From Apostichopus japonicus (Eukaryota > Echinodermata > Holothuroidea > Aspidochirotida > Stichopodidae): 64,000 nt of DNA. The translations under genes were made by a program, and so were the position numbers. The notes under the pieces are model-generated. The model did no database searches, was not told the origin of the DNA, and saw only the letters and a program-made list of their open reading frames with translations. The stretch lies in assembly GCF_037975245.1 (NCBI RefSeq), contig NC_092578.1, positions 3,116,501-3,180,500 on the forward strand. The letters run 5' to 3'. Below are positions 40,601 to 52,400 of the stretch, one piece after another (the first letter of the stretch is position 1; every line of letters begins with the position of its first letter).

Positions 40601-43600
40601 TTTGATATTGATGCAGGTTTCCTGCAGGGGAGTTTGCATGTCCTGTAGGAATGTGAATGTGCTCTCATTTTGTTGTAAATTATTTTCTCACAAATCATTT
40701 CTTTGATGTTTCGATAATAGCTAATAATTCGATTTTTGGATAATAGCCTTCTTTGTTTTGATAATAGCTAATAAATTGATAATAGCCTTCTCCTGTTTCG
40801 ATAGTAGCAAATAATTTGATGATAAGGTGATGATTGCTGTTTTGATAATAGCTTTTAATTCGATAATAGCCTTGTATGTTATGATAACAGCTAATAATTT
40901 GATATTAATTCAATGTTTCGATAGTAGCTAATAATTTGATCATAATTTGATGTTTGGATAATCTTTTTTAGACAATAGCTAACAATTCGATAATAGCCTT
41001 CTCCTGTTTTGATAATAGCTAATAATTCGATAATAATTCTATGATAGCCTTCTGTTTCGATAATAGCTAATAATTCAATAATAACTGATGTGTCAATAAT
41101 AGCCTTTTTTATGTTTCGATAATAGCTAATAATTTGATCATAATTTGGTGTTTGGATAATCTGTTACGATAATAGCTAATAATTTGATAATAGCCTTCTC
41201 CTGTTTTGATAAAAGCCTGCTGTTTTGATAATAGCCTTCTATGTTTGATAATAGCTAATAATTCGATAATAATTTGATGTGTCAATAATAGCCTTCTGGT
41301 TTGATAATAGCTAATAATTTGATAATAATTCTATAATAGCCCTCTGTTTCGATAATAGCTAATAATTTGATGTTTCGACAATAACCTTCTGTGTTCTCTT
41401 CTATGACAGGGTGTTATCAACAGTCAGGTCCTGGCATACTTTATGGCAAGGACGTACCTCTTCCTGCTCAAAGTGGGCGTACATCCTGACAAGTGTCGTT
41501 TCCGTCAACATCTGGATAACGAGATGGCTCACTACGCCTGCGATTGCTGGGACGCCGAAACCAAAACATCTTACGTGAGTACAATCAAGTAGTATGTGGT
41601 AAGATGGATCTGACCCTCTGTAACATAGGTCTATCCCTCAATTCCATTTGAGAGATAAAATATTGTTTACTGGAACTTGGTCATCTTCCCTTGTTAGCCC
41701 CCATGCGTGAAATATTATGTTGAAATTTAAGTTATTTTCTCTGTACAAACCTGGCCGATCTTCCTTGTAATGAAGACCTCTTTCATACATGAAATATTTT
41801 GATTTTTTGAAAATAACTCAATTTGAGTGCTGAATTCAAATGAGTTTGATTGGAAATGGAACTCGTGGAATATTTTGATTTGTTGAAAAGTGTGCTGAAA
41901 GCTTCCCATCCATCCTTGACACCCTTCCGTTTCAGACATTTATGATTTTGCATACTGGAACCTGGCCATTAGCTCTGGTCATGTTTGAATTGGTTAGTAT
42001 ACAGAATGCCGTCCATCCTTCGTTTAAAAAAATATATATATTTTTGAGACAGAACTGGGACAGTTTAGAATCAGGGAAATGGGATTGGAATGCCTACTGG
42101 CTGATTACCATGGTACAGTTGTATTTTGAGCATGGATATTGTTATTTTTATTTTCATACAGGGCTGGGTGGAAGTTGTTGGATGTGCAGACAGATCCTGT
42201 TACGATTTAAATCAACATGCCCAACACTCAAAGGTTCCATTGGTAGCGGTGAAGACACTAAAAGAACCGATATCCTTTGATTTTACAAGACATAAATCAT
42301 GATATTGATTGCAAAAGGATATAAGTTGCAAAAGGAATGGTAGCATGTGTGTGTATGTGACACCTGTTATTAAAGTGAGCATCCAAAAGGAAAGGCTTTT
42401 TAAAGCTTGGTTAATATTGATACTTTGTGTGTAGATCCACATTAGTGATCATAATAATCATAATTATGTCAGAGATGGTATGTAGTTCTATGGTATGTAG
42501 TGATAACAAGAACCAAGCTGTATAATATGCAGCTGTAGGCTTTTCTGCTGTTGTTTTTAAGACAAGTTTCCCTTAACTGTATAACCTCACAAAGTAATTG
42601 ATGTCGTAGAGGTCCTGGCTAACAAGGGCGCAGTGGGGAAGAAATTCAAGAAAGACGCCAAAATTCTGATGACCCATTTTGCAGAAATGACTAAAGAAGC
42701 TGCTGATACATTTGACAAGAATTTGCAGGGAAAAGAGTAAGTTAATTTTCTCTAATGTCTGTATGTCTGTCTGTCTGTCTGTGTCTAGATAGCTATTTTA
42801 CAATTAATATAAATATTTCATAAATTTTATATTGATAAATATGTTTATAAATTATATGATATTATATATTTATAAATTATATTATAATTTGTATTATATA
42901 ATAAATTATATATTTATAAATATGTTTATAAATTATGATATTATATATTTATAAATTATATTATAAATAATATATTTATAAATTTTATAAATATTTTATA
43001 AATATTCTTTGGTTTACAGTGAGATTTCGCTGGATGTAAATGGCAAAACGTTCACGCTGGCTAAGGACATGGTAACAGTAAAACGCTACCAGAAGACCGT
43101 ACACGGTAATTTACCATTTTTAAAATATTTTCAATGAGCTGTATTTTCAATCCCACCTTACAGGAACATAGCAATAGTCATCAACAACTCAGTTTTGTGT
43201 AATTCAATTAATAATATAACATTAAATGTTTTTTTTCTTCCTTCGATCTTTCTTCTTTCAATATTTTCAATATTTCTTCTTTCAATCTTTTCAATCTTCT
43301 TTCAATCTGCAGCGGAAGATTTGACTCCTTCTGTGATTGAACCATCCTTCGGTCTCGGTCGCATCATGTACTCGCTCCTGGAACACAATTTCAGAGTGAG
43401 GGAAGGTGATGAACAGAGAACGGTGAGTTTGCGATGCACCCTGCCTCGTTCTCAATGTATTGCTGCATCTATAATTTTCCTACAAGAACAGTTTCTGCAC
43501 AGTTCCTGATGTCGTTAAATTCATGTGTAACACAGGTTAGCTTGTAAAAATAATCCTCTTGACAAACGTGGTAAATTGTCTTCACAGCTTCTACCGTGGA

Positions 43601-44861
43601 GGAGCCTTCCTTTATCCCTCTGCTGATATGGTCATCATTAGTCTCTTACTTTTAATCTACGAATGAAAAAAAGCCAAGCCACATGTTCGAAATAGCCATC
43701 TCAAATATATGTTTAGTAAATACTTTTCAATTATTAAATATAAAATTGTTTCTTTTTTTGTTCCAGTATTTTACGTTACCACAAGCTATTGCTCCATATA
43801 AATGTTCTGTGCTCCCCCTCAGTAACAACAAAGAGTTTGACCCTTTTGTCAAACAGCTTGGTAAGTATATATCATGTATTATTATGTTATTATTAAAGAT
43901 AGCTGTACTAGTCATTCTTTTGGTCATTTTTTCAATGCATGATACCATAAAGGACTTTATGCACACAAAATCTTGTAAGACTGTTAAAAACAAAATTGTT
44001 ACCATAAAAACACCATCAATTTGACATGGAACGGAAACAGTGAAGTAGAATAGCTATACAAATACTACTACAAGAATTATTCATCGGTATTTAAATGACT
44101 GCTATGTATTGAGATATTGTCCTGGTTTCGGTGGCAAATACATTTTCAATTTTTTTATGTAGTATGAAGGGGGCTATTAAAAAAAAAAATTATTTCCATT
44201 GTTGTGCTGATTTGCATGAAGTATCCCTTGCACCAACCAAATCTAGAAATGTATGATCTTATTATAGTATTTTTGTTGATAGGTTGCACTATTGATACCC
44301 CACAGTGCATGTAACTGAAGGTAGATTCTACAAGAGCTTAGAGATTCACATTCCTTTACAATTTTCATTCCCTTGACTACATTTTTATTCGTTGTCTGTA
44401 TTCCTTGTTTCCGTTCTTTCAGTTCGAGCTTTCTCTGACGAAGGTGTCTCTCACACCGTGGATTCTAGTTCTGTGTCGATCGGAAGAAGGTACGCCAGGA
44501 CGGATGAGATTGGCATACCCTACGGTATAACGGTGGATTTTGACACCATCAAGGAACCTCACACTGCAACACTTAGGGAGCGAGATTCTCTGGAACAAAT
44601 ACGAGCCCCGGTGAGTGTAGATCAATGGGGACCCTTCACTGGGGGATCTCTATATCTTGATCCTGATTTATTTTTGAAGCTCAATTCAATTTTAATTCTG
44701 AATTGTAAACTCATGCAGCCACAATAATTTACTTCTTCTTTCTATTTTTCTTACAGCTCACAGAACTTCCTGGAATTGTGAAAGACTTAGTAGGTGGCAA
44801 GCAAAGCTGGTCTGATGTCTTAAAAAAGTTTCCTCTATTCCAAGGCCAGGAAGCTTCTTAA
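34418..44861 (+). CDS. GARS1: Glycyl-tRNA synthetase, mitochondrial and cytosolic forms
   Basis: Sixteen exons join in frame: 34418-34660, 37120-37221, 37444-37543, 37874-38015, 38593-38681, 39199-39421, 39766-39915, 40399-40561, 41410-41574, 42162-42269, 42591-42736, 43020-43105, 43313-43422, 43767-43860, 44423-44610 and 44757-44861. They give 737 aa; human is 739. The enzyme charges tRNA-Gly with glycine (class II). Residues 1-62 ([20 protein letters not shown]...) are an Arg/Ser/Leu-rich mitochondrial presequence. Met63 (34604, [19 protein letters not shown]) starts the cytosolic form of 675 aa. A WHEP domain follows ([21 protein letters not shown]), then the catalytic core ([20 protein letters not shown], motif 2 [10 protein letters not shown], motif 3 GLGRIMY) and the anticodon-binding domain ([10 protein letters not shown]...[12 protein letters not shown]). 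All introns are GT-AG except intron 10, which is AT-AC. The first ATG in this frame after an upstream stop is 34418. No frame damage is seen. Confidence 0.97.
40680..41395. repeat. Degenerate GATAATAGC/TAATAATT repeat filling intron 8 of GARS1
   Basis: The word GATAATAGCTAATAATT(C/T)GATAATAGCC(TTCT) and fragments of it recur some tens of times across about 700 bp. The period varies and copies are mixed. The array stops about 15 bp before exon 9 (41410). Confidence 0.85.
42270..42590 (+). other. GARS1: U12-type AT-AC intron (intron 10 of GARS1)
   Basis: The intron opens with ATATCCTTTGA at 42270, an exact U12 AT-AC donor. It ends ...TAACCTCAC at 42590. A branch-site match (CCCTTAACT, A at 42575/42576) sits 14-15 nt upstream of the AC, the spacing expected for the minor spliceosome. 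Splicing here gives LKEP|KVIDVV, which matches the human LKEPKTVNVV. I found no GT-AG alternative that keeps the frame and this conserved segment. Confidence 0.92.
42780..43012. repeat. ATAAATTATATT-type AT-rich repeat in intron 11 of GARS1
   Basis: Interleaved copies of TATTTATAAATTATATTATAA and TTTATAAATATGTTTATAAA occupy most of the intron before exon 12 (43020). A short (GTCT)n run precedes it at about 42760-42785. Confidence 0.8.
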
Positions 44862-45095
44862 AGTTTGTTTTTGTTTGTTCCCTTGGTTATGTCAATATGT
44901 GTCATTGTTGATTTTTCTGTAGGCTAAGGCTAGCAAAGCTGTTTTATGAATACTAAACAGACATCTTGTCAGCATGGACATCGCAATAAGAGTTTACTTT
45001 GGAGAATCAAAGATGATAAATGAGAAGGTACCTAAATTAAGCTTGACCCTCCTTTGTTCACGGTGTATCTTCGTAGGATACAAATGTTATGAGAA

Positions 45096-45101
45096 AATAA
45101 A
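45096..45101 (+). terminator. GARS1: Poly(A) signal AATAAA of GARS1
   Basis: AATAAA lies 235 bp after the stop codon (44859-44861), in a context (GATACAAATGTTATGAGAAAA) whose relatives recur downstream at about 46120 and 46215. A short A-run and T/G-rich sequence follow. Confidence 0.6.
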
Positions 45102-46019
45102 TTGAAAAAAAAATCTTGTCTGGGATCTGCTAACCAATCATTATCTAACCTTAAAGTCTGAATATGTGTTTGCTGATGAATTTCGAAAAAAAACTTCCGA
45201 AGCAGATTCAATGTTTCTTATTCTAAATGCACTCTGACCAGGTGGGTTTAATGGAGAAAAGCTGTCGCAATCGAAAGAAAGAAATTTATTTTCTGTTGCC
45301 GTTATGGTGCGAACGATTTACCCTAAAATCCCTGCCACCGCCCATATCAGCATGTTCATTACACAAAATGTAACCTATATATACTCGTATTGTCCACTCA
45401 TAAGTCCTATGCCTAACGGTCGTTTACAAAACAGATAATGATTGGCACATGATCTGTTGGGCAGGGTTTGCCAAGCTTGTAGAATCTACGGACTTGTTAA
45501 AAAATCTGGCGATTTTTATTCAGCTCAAAATGTTTAACGACAGATTAGTCGATAAAATTAATGATTATTAATATGAAAATTGCATAGAACAGTGTTATTT
45601 TCACTGAGCTTTTATGGCAGTAAGCTGGAAGTTAAAATCTGGCAAACATGCAATGAGACTTTAAGTGTTAAGCATGGTCAGGTCTGATAACGATAATGTT
45701 TGTGTGATTCCAGAGATATGTGACAAAGCATATGTGAAGTGAATATCTAATCATGCTTTATCCAGAGTGAAGCTCGAAACCTGGATGGCTGTTGACCATT
45801 AATGTATCCTGACCTTTAGATTTTTAGCAAGAGGGGACCTGAGCTAGAAAATATCAACATAAACAAGAACAGCTCTTGCCTGCTTTGCATTCCCAACCAT
45901 CATTGGAAGAAACTCCCATTTAGGAGGGGCAGGGGGATCCAAAACAATCCAGTTTTTGTCAATAAATGTCAATAAACTGAACAAAATGTTTATTATTTGA
46001 TGGTTAACTATTTGATGAT

Positions 46020-46640
46020 GACACACTTACTTGGTGTATCATGTCAATAAACTGATGAATAAACTTTTTGCATGTTCAGATAGATTCTTACTTCTTAAGG
46101 ATATTCTAGGACCGTGTATCTTAGTAGGATACAAATATGAGAAATTTCAATAAACTGATAAACAAACTTTTTGTGTTTTCCCCTTTTCAGATTGATAGAT
46201 TCTTACTTCGTGTATCTTAGTGGGATAAAAATATGTTATGAGAAATGTCAAAAAACTGATAAACATACTTTTGTGTTTTCGGATAGATAGATAGATCGTG
46301 CCCCCTCCCAACGTACTTCTTACAGATACGTCATTGTGCCCCCCTCCCAACATTCATTATACAGGTACGTACTTCTTACTGATTGATAGGTAGATGTCCC
46401 ACCCCCCCCCCTTCGACGGTACTTCTTTTGATAGGTAAATGTGCCCTCTCAGTCGGTAGTTCTTTTGACAGGTAAATGTGTCCTCTTCGTCGGTACTTCT
46501 TGTGGATACATAGATAGACATGCCCCTCTGTTGATATTCCTATCGATAGACAAGCCCCCTCTTCTTCTGTTCTTCCTTATTTTCGACAATATCCTTTCCT
46601 TCGCAATCAACTAATAATTGTCAAATAACTCACTTCCTCT
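46020..46640. repeat. Tandem copies related to the GARS1 3' end, then GATAGATAG/GTGCCC repeats
   Basis: The phrase GTGTATCTTAGT[A/G]GGATA[C/A]AAATATG...GAGAAAT, then CA[A/T]AAAACTGAT[A/G]AA[C/T]AAAC..TTTTG[T/C], occurs at about 46114 and 46209, with a partial copy at 46032. It matches 45063-45110 around the GARS1 poly(A) signal. From 46285 to 46600 a looser repeat follows (GATAGATAGAT, GTGCCCCCTC, GGTACTTCTT). Confidence 0.6.
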
Positions 46641-47725
46641 TCCGATGTACTTAGCCCACATTCTATGCCTCGTTTTCAGCTGCTCTAATACTCAATTGCA
46701 GCCAGTACCCACCCCTTCATCCCGCACACGTCTTACCGCAATTTCTCAGTCAAATGTGTCGGCTCTGGATTTACTACAAAGAACATCGGAATGCTGTAAA
46801 GGAACATGTATTTCAAACATTACATTCCTATCTTTCACATATAAACACATGAGTGGGCTTGCTTTTGCCTGTTGACATTATCACAGCAGTATCCCACTAC
46901 TGACTTCTGGGGATCCTCCCATGGGATAATTAATTATACTACTGTTGCTACCTCTGTTGGAGCACGTTGATTCAGACTACGTTACCTTTCACCTTTACCT
47001 ACAAATGGTTATTACAACATTGGGTTATTTCCTTATACATTTGTTGACTTACCATTCCATTCCGTAGCTCGTATGGCAGATCATCTTGACAATATTCAGC
47101 TGGAGAGATGTTTCATCCACTTAAATTCAGCATCACCTTACTCTCATATCAAATTGATCGTGATTCCTGAGCACGTTGTTCATCTCATCCTCACGGAGAT
47201 AACTTTCATGGGGAACACCAGAAGCCCTTCCTTCTTTCAGGTTTTTGTTGAGTTTGATGTTTAGGTTTACGTGGGAGGTTCTTCCTGATGAATGATGAAT
47301 TCTTTCCTCTCCGAAGTCCAGTTAGAGGAGCACACAGAGATGCAACGCTAACCTTTTCTTTGGGATTTAAAAATCTACCACCTGACGTAACACTTTGATG
47401 AAGTTGCATGCAGACCGATGGACCGAGGTGGTGGGGAAGCTGTTCTCCTCCAAGTTTCCGTTCCTCGATGTTCTTTATGATATTGGCTGATGGAATGTTG
47501 TATTTGTTGGTTGGTTGACACCAGGTCTTCCACACAGACTTTGTTTCTGTGTTTCCTCTTGGATTTTTTACTCTTTTCCCCTCATTCTTTTACCCATGAT
47601 TGATAATTTGATCCAATGTTTTGCTCCTGCCATGGTTGTAGTTTCTTCTGCTTCTTCTGACTTTTGATTTGCTCTCAAAATCATCTGACTTGCCTAGTGC
47701 TGGAGATAATTCATATTGAGCTTGC
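46640..47725 (-). pseudogene. Decayed duplicate of the 3' part of the 49.3-57.6 kb gene
   Basis: The minus strand at 47045-47725 matches the 3' end of the large exon at 49.85-50.86 kb. Examples are KYNIPSANIIKNIEERKL versus KYNIPSVTNIMKNIEERKL, and PKEKVSVASLCAPLTGLRRG versus PKERVSVASLCAPLTGLRRE. The donor (GTAAGT at the same place) and part of the following intron (ACATGAGTGGGCTTGCTTTTGCCTGTTGAC versus the 49570-49610 equivalent) are also copied. The copy lacks the octapeptide array and has small indels and frame changes: the MWKTWCQPTN start is out of frame with KQKQSLCERLGVNPT of the parent. I see no 5' part, so it cannot encode the full protein. Confidence 0.75.
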
Positions 47726-47779
47726 TATACTTCCGTAGGACATTCCAAAAATGTTATCCTACGTTGACATGTGCATGAC

Positions 47780-48600
47780 GTTCCCATAGATTTTGCCCCT
47801 GCAAGCATTATTTTCAGGTACTCTCAAGACGATGAAAACGAAATAATTTACCAAACAAGAAGATTACCAAACAAGACAATGAACAATTGTAGTCCCCAGG
47901 TATCCAGTCCAGAAGAGAATCCAGAAAACTTCCAGACAGCAGACATATTTTTTCTCAATTATGATATGAGAGCTCCTGACCCTTCAGTACACCATCCAGA
48001 AATTCATCGCTACGGTGATATGTGCATGACGCTCTTTTAAATTTTGGTTCCATAAACATTATTTTCAGGTACTTTCACGACATACAGAACGAAACAAATT
48101 ACCAAACAAGACGATTACCAAACAAGACAATTAACAATTGTAATCCCCAGGTATCCAGTCCAGAAGAGAACAATCAAGCAAACTTCCAGAGAGCAGACAT
48201 ACATATCAGTTTCTCTCAATTATGATATGAGAGCCCCTAATCCTTTCAGTAGACCGTCCAGAAATTCATCGTTCTCTAAACATTATTTTCAGGTACTTTC
48301 AAGACGTACAGAACGAAACAAATGACCAAACAAGACGATTTCCAAACAAGACGATTAACAATTGTAATCCCTAAGTATCCAGTCCAGAAGAGAACAATCC
48401 AGATAAGTTTCAGACAGCAGACAAACATATTTTTGACAAACATATTTTTGACAGACAGTCTAGAAAGTCATCGCTACGCTGATTTGTTCATGAGGCTCTT
48501 GTAAAATTTGGTTCCATCAACATTATTTTTGGGTACTTTCAATACGTACAAAACGTTACAGATTATCAAACAAGACGATTAATATTACACAAGAACGGTA
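47780..48600. repeat. ~225-250 bp tandem repeat, about 3.3 copies
   Basis: Units begin near 47808, 48059, 48284 and 48525 with CATTATTTTCAGGTACT. They continue through ACAGAACGAAACAAATTACC, AAACAAGACGATTA, ACAATTGTAATCCCCAGGTA, TCCAGTCCAGAAGAGAA, and CTCAATTATGATATGAGAG. The last copy is truncated. No frame is shared by all copies. Confidence 0.85.
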
Positions 48601-48789
48601 CAAACATACTAAGTACATTATAGCAATGTATAGACCACTCCAGTAATAACACTTCTCGGGTAATCAAACTTAAATTGGCGTTGCACTTGCACTTCAATGT
48701 GACACAACTATCGCATTTTCACATCAACCCAGCAGACGACAACAACTTCGGACTCAGTTTCCTTATGTGAAGCTTTCCATTTTGGTAAC

Positions 48790-49440
48790 AGTCATTTTCA
48801 TGGAGCTAAATTCTACTCGCAACTATCTTTTTTGCATCCTGTCATTCATATGTCTTCCGGCGTCCCAGGCTACTACCTGACAAGAGCGCCAACATCCTCA
48901 GCCCACATTCTACGAAAACATCTGCCACCAACGTCCTTCATCAACGACCTTCACCGCCTCTCACCATCGGTAATCAGAATCCCAGAACTGCTGCTTTGTT
49001 GTGTGAGCTGTTCTATAACTGAATCATGGTGTATTCATTTCAGTGCATCAGAGGACCACAACACCAACACAGTTTTCTTCTGTAAAAGCTTTCCATCGTA
49101 GAAAAGATTATTTTCATGGAGCTAAATCCTACTCGCTGCTATCTTTCTACATCTTGCCATTCATCTGTCTTTCGGCGTCCCACACTACTTCCCGACCTGA
49201 ATGCGTACGTCCTCTGCAGATGTCCTAAGCCCACATTCTACCCCAACATCTGCCACCGACCTCCTGACACCCTCCGCCGACCTGCTCCTGAGGCCCTCCA
49301 CTGACGTCCTCCGTCGCCTCTAACATCGATAATCGGAATCCCAGAACCGCTGCCTGGTTTTTGGCAGCTCTACTATTGAATCGAGGCCAAGTTCGTCTTC
49401 ATCCCAGAATGATGTTACTGGAACCTGTGAGTGAAATGGT
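48790..49440. repeat. ~330 bp tandem duplication covering the last exon of the minus-strand gene
   Basis: 48795-49045 and 49115-49400 share GGAGCTAAAT[T/C]CTACTCGC, TCATTCAT/TGTCTTTCGGCGTCCCA, AGCCCACATTCTAC, CATCTGCCAC, and CATCG[G/A]TAATC[A/G]GAATCCCAGAAC. The right copy contains the terminal coding exon (49320-49478). In the left copy the matching frame is degraded. Confidence 0.75.
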
Positions 49441-52400
49441 CTGGCAAAGTGTGCCGGGTCTGGGTATTCCTGGTAATACTAAAAAAAGAAGAGAAAACAT
49501 CCCAAAACATCAATATACTGTCAAGGAACACATGTTTTAAGAATATCATCCATTTCTTTGACGTTTACGCACATGAGTAGGGCATGCTTTGGCCTATTCA
49601 CATAATCACAGCCACCCACTAGGTACACAATTCACAAGGGATGAACGGCAATGTCACATCAGTTGGGGAGTTGTTAGAAACCTTTCTCAAAGAGAGGAAA
49701 TATGTCAAATAGGATAAATATTAATATAGGCCTCCATATTTACACATAGCCAAATTAACCTGTTGTTATGATGTTTATTTCCAGTACAATATAATGCCTG
49801 AATATGGTGAAGGGAGTTTTCATGAATTTTTCTAATACGTTTGTTGACTTACCATTTCATTCTGCATCTGATATGGCAGTTCATTCTGCATCTGATGTGG
49901 CAGTTCATTCTGCACCTGATATGGCAGTTCATTCTGCACCTGGTATGGCAGTTCATTCTGAACCTGGTATGGCAGTTCATTCTGCCCCTGATATGGCAAT
50001 TCATTTGGCACCTGATATGGTAGTTCATTCTGCACCTGATATGGCAGTTCATTCTGCACCTGGTATGGCAGTTCATTCTGCACCTGGTATGCCAGTTCAT
50101 TCTGCACCTGATAAGGCAGTTCATTCTGCACCTGGTATGCCAGTTCATCCGGCCAATATTCAGCTGGTTCAACACATGTTGCAGTGATATTGGTTTCATC
50201 CAATGGTATAAATGGTCCCCTTGCTCTCATATCAAATTGATCATCATTCCTGAACATGTTGTTGCTATCAGGTCCAGGGAGAGAACTCTGGTGGGATGAA
50301 CGTTCTGGTATACGAGCTGTGCTTCTTTCTTTCAGGTTACCCAACTTAGGCAACAAGTTTTGTTGTTGAGGCTGAGGTTTACATGGGAGGTTCTTCCTGA
50401 GGGATGATGAATTCTTTTCTCTCCGAAGTCCAGTAAGAGGAGCACACAGAGATGCGACGCTTACCCTTTCTTTAGGATTTAAAGATCTACAACCTGACGT
50501 AACACTCTGACGAGATGACGAGCAGACCAATGGACCAAGGCGGTGAGGAAGTTGCTGTGCAAGCTTCCGTTCCTCAATGTTCTTCATGATATTGGTTACT
50601 GATGGAATGTTATATTTGGGGGTTGGGTTGACACCCAGTCTTTCACATAGACTTTGCTTCTGTTTCTTTTGGGATTTTTTACTCTTTTTCCCCTTTCCTT
50701 TAACCTTGATATTTTTATCCAAATTGTCAACTCCTACCACGGTTGACATTTCTTCTGATTCTTCAAACAGTTGATTTGCTTTCAGTGAAGATAATGTTTG
50801 GCTCTCAAAATCCTCTGACTTTTCCGGGACAGAAGATAATACATGCTGAGCTGCAGATGTTGAAGGTTCCACAGAGTAAACTTTTGATGCTAACCTGCGA
50901 TTGGTTGTAACAGGTAGGGAGCCCATAGCTGCTGAGGGAAGTTGATCAATCACGGTTGGCTGTTTGATACCAATCTCATCGTGGCTGCTAAGAGGTCTGT
51001 GTAAAGATCGTGTTGGTGATAAAACGCCAACTGCCAATACAGGTTTGGTTTTACTCGATGAATGGTCACTTGCTGATTCTTCAAAAGGCTTCCCGATCAT
51101 TGGAGATTTTCTTAAACTGGTACCACTCTGGCTGCTTAATGGTGCGTGTGATAAACGTCTTGGTGGTAACAACCCGATACCTAACAATGATTCGGCTTTG
51201 CTAGATGCATTGTCAGTTGGTGCTGTCGACTGTTTGTCGATGACCGATGACTTTTCCAACCAAGTCACATTGTCACCATCTAAGGTTGTGAGTGACGATC
51301 GTTTTGGTGGTAAAATGCTCACAGCCAACAAAGATTCAGTTTTGCTTGATGTTTCTCTTGGTGATGCAGAAGTTGACCCCATGATTGGAGAATTTGTTAC
51401 ACTGGCTCCACCATGGCTGTGCAATGGTGCAACTGATGAGCATTTTGGTGGTAAAATGCCGACGGCTAACGAAGATTCAGTTTTGCTTGATGTTTCTCTT
51501 GGTGATGCAGAAGTTGACCCCATGATTGGAGAATTTGTTACACTGGCTCCACCATGTCTGTTTAATGGTGTGACTGATGAGCGTTTTGGTGGTAAAATGC
51601 CGACGGCTAACAAAGATTCAGTTTTGCTTGATGTTTCTGTTGGTGATGCAGAAGTTGACCCTATGATTGGAGAATTTGTTACACTGGCTCCACCATGGCT
51701 GTGTAATGGTGTGAGTGATGAGCGTTTTGGTGGTAAAGTGCCGACGGCTAACAAAGATTCAGTTTTGCTTGATGTTTCTCTTGGTGATGAAGAAGTTGAC
51801 CCCATGATTGAAGAATTTGTTACACTGGCTCCACTATGGCTGTTTAATGGTGTTAGTGATGATCGTTTTGGTGGTAAAATGCCGACGGCTAACAAAGATT
51901 CAGTTTTGCTTGATGCTTCTCTTGGTGATGCAGAAGTTGACCCCATGATTGGAGGATTTGTTACACTGGCTCCACTATGGCTGTTTAATGGTGTTAGTGA
52001 TGAGCGTTTTGGTGGTAAAATGCCGACGGCTAACAAAGATTCAGTTTTACTTGATGTACCTCTTGGTGATGCAGAAGTTGACCCTATGATTGGAGGATTT
52101 GTGACACTGGCTCCACCATGTCTGTTTAATGGTGTGAGTGATGAACGTTTTGGTGGTAAAATTCCGACGGCTAACAAAGATTCAGTTTTGCTTGATGTAT
52201 CTCTCGGTGATGCAGAAGTTGACCCCATGATTGGAGAATCTGTTACACTGGCTCCACCATGGCTGTTCAATGGTGTGAGTGACGATTTTCTTGGTGGTAA
52301 AACGCCAATGGCTAACAAAGATTCTGTTCTACTCGGTACTGTTTTAGTAACTGGTGAAGACTGTTGGCCGGTTACTGGTGACGTTTTGAAGCCAGTCCTG

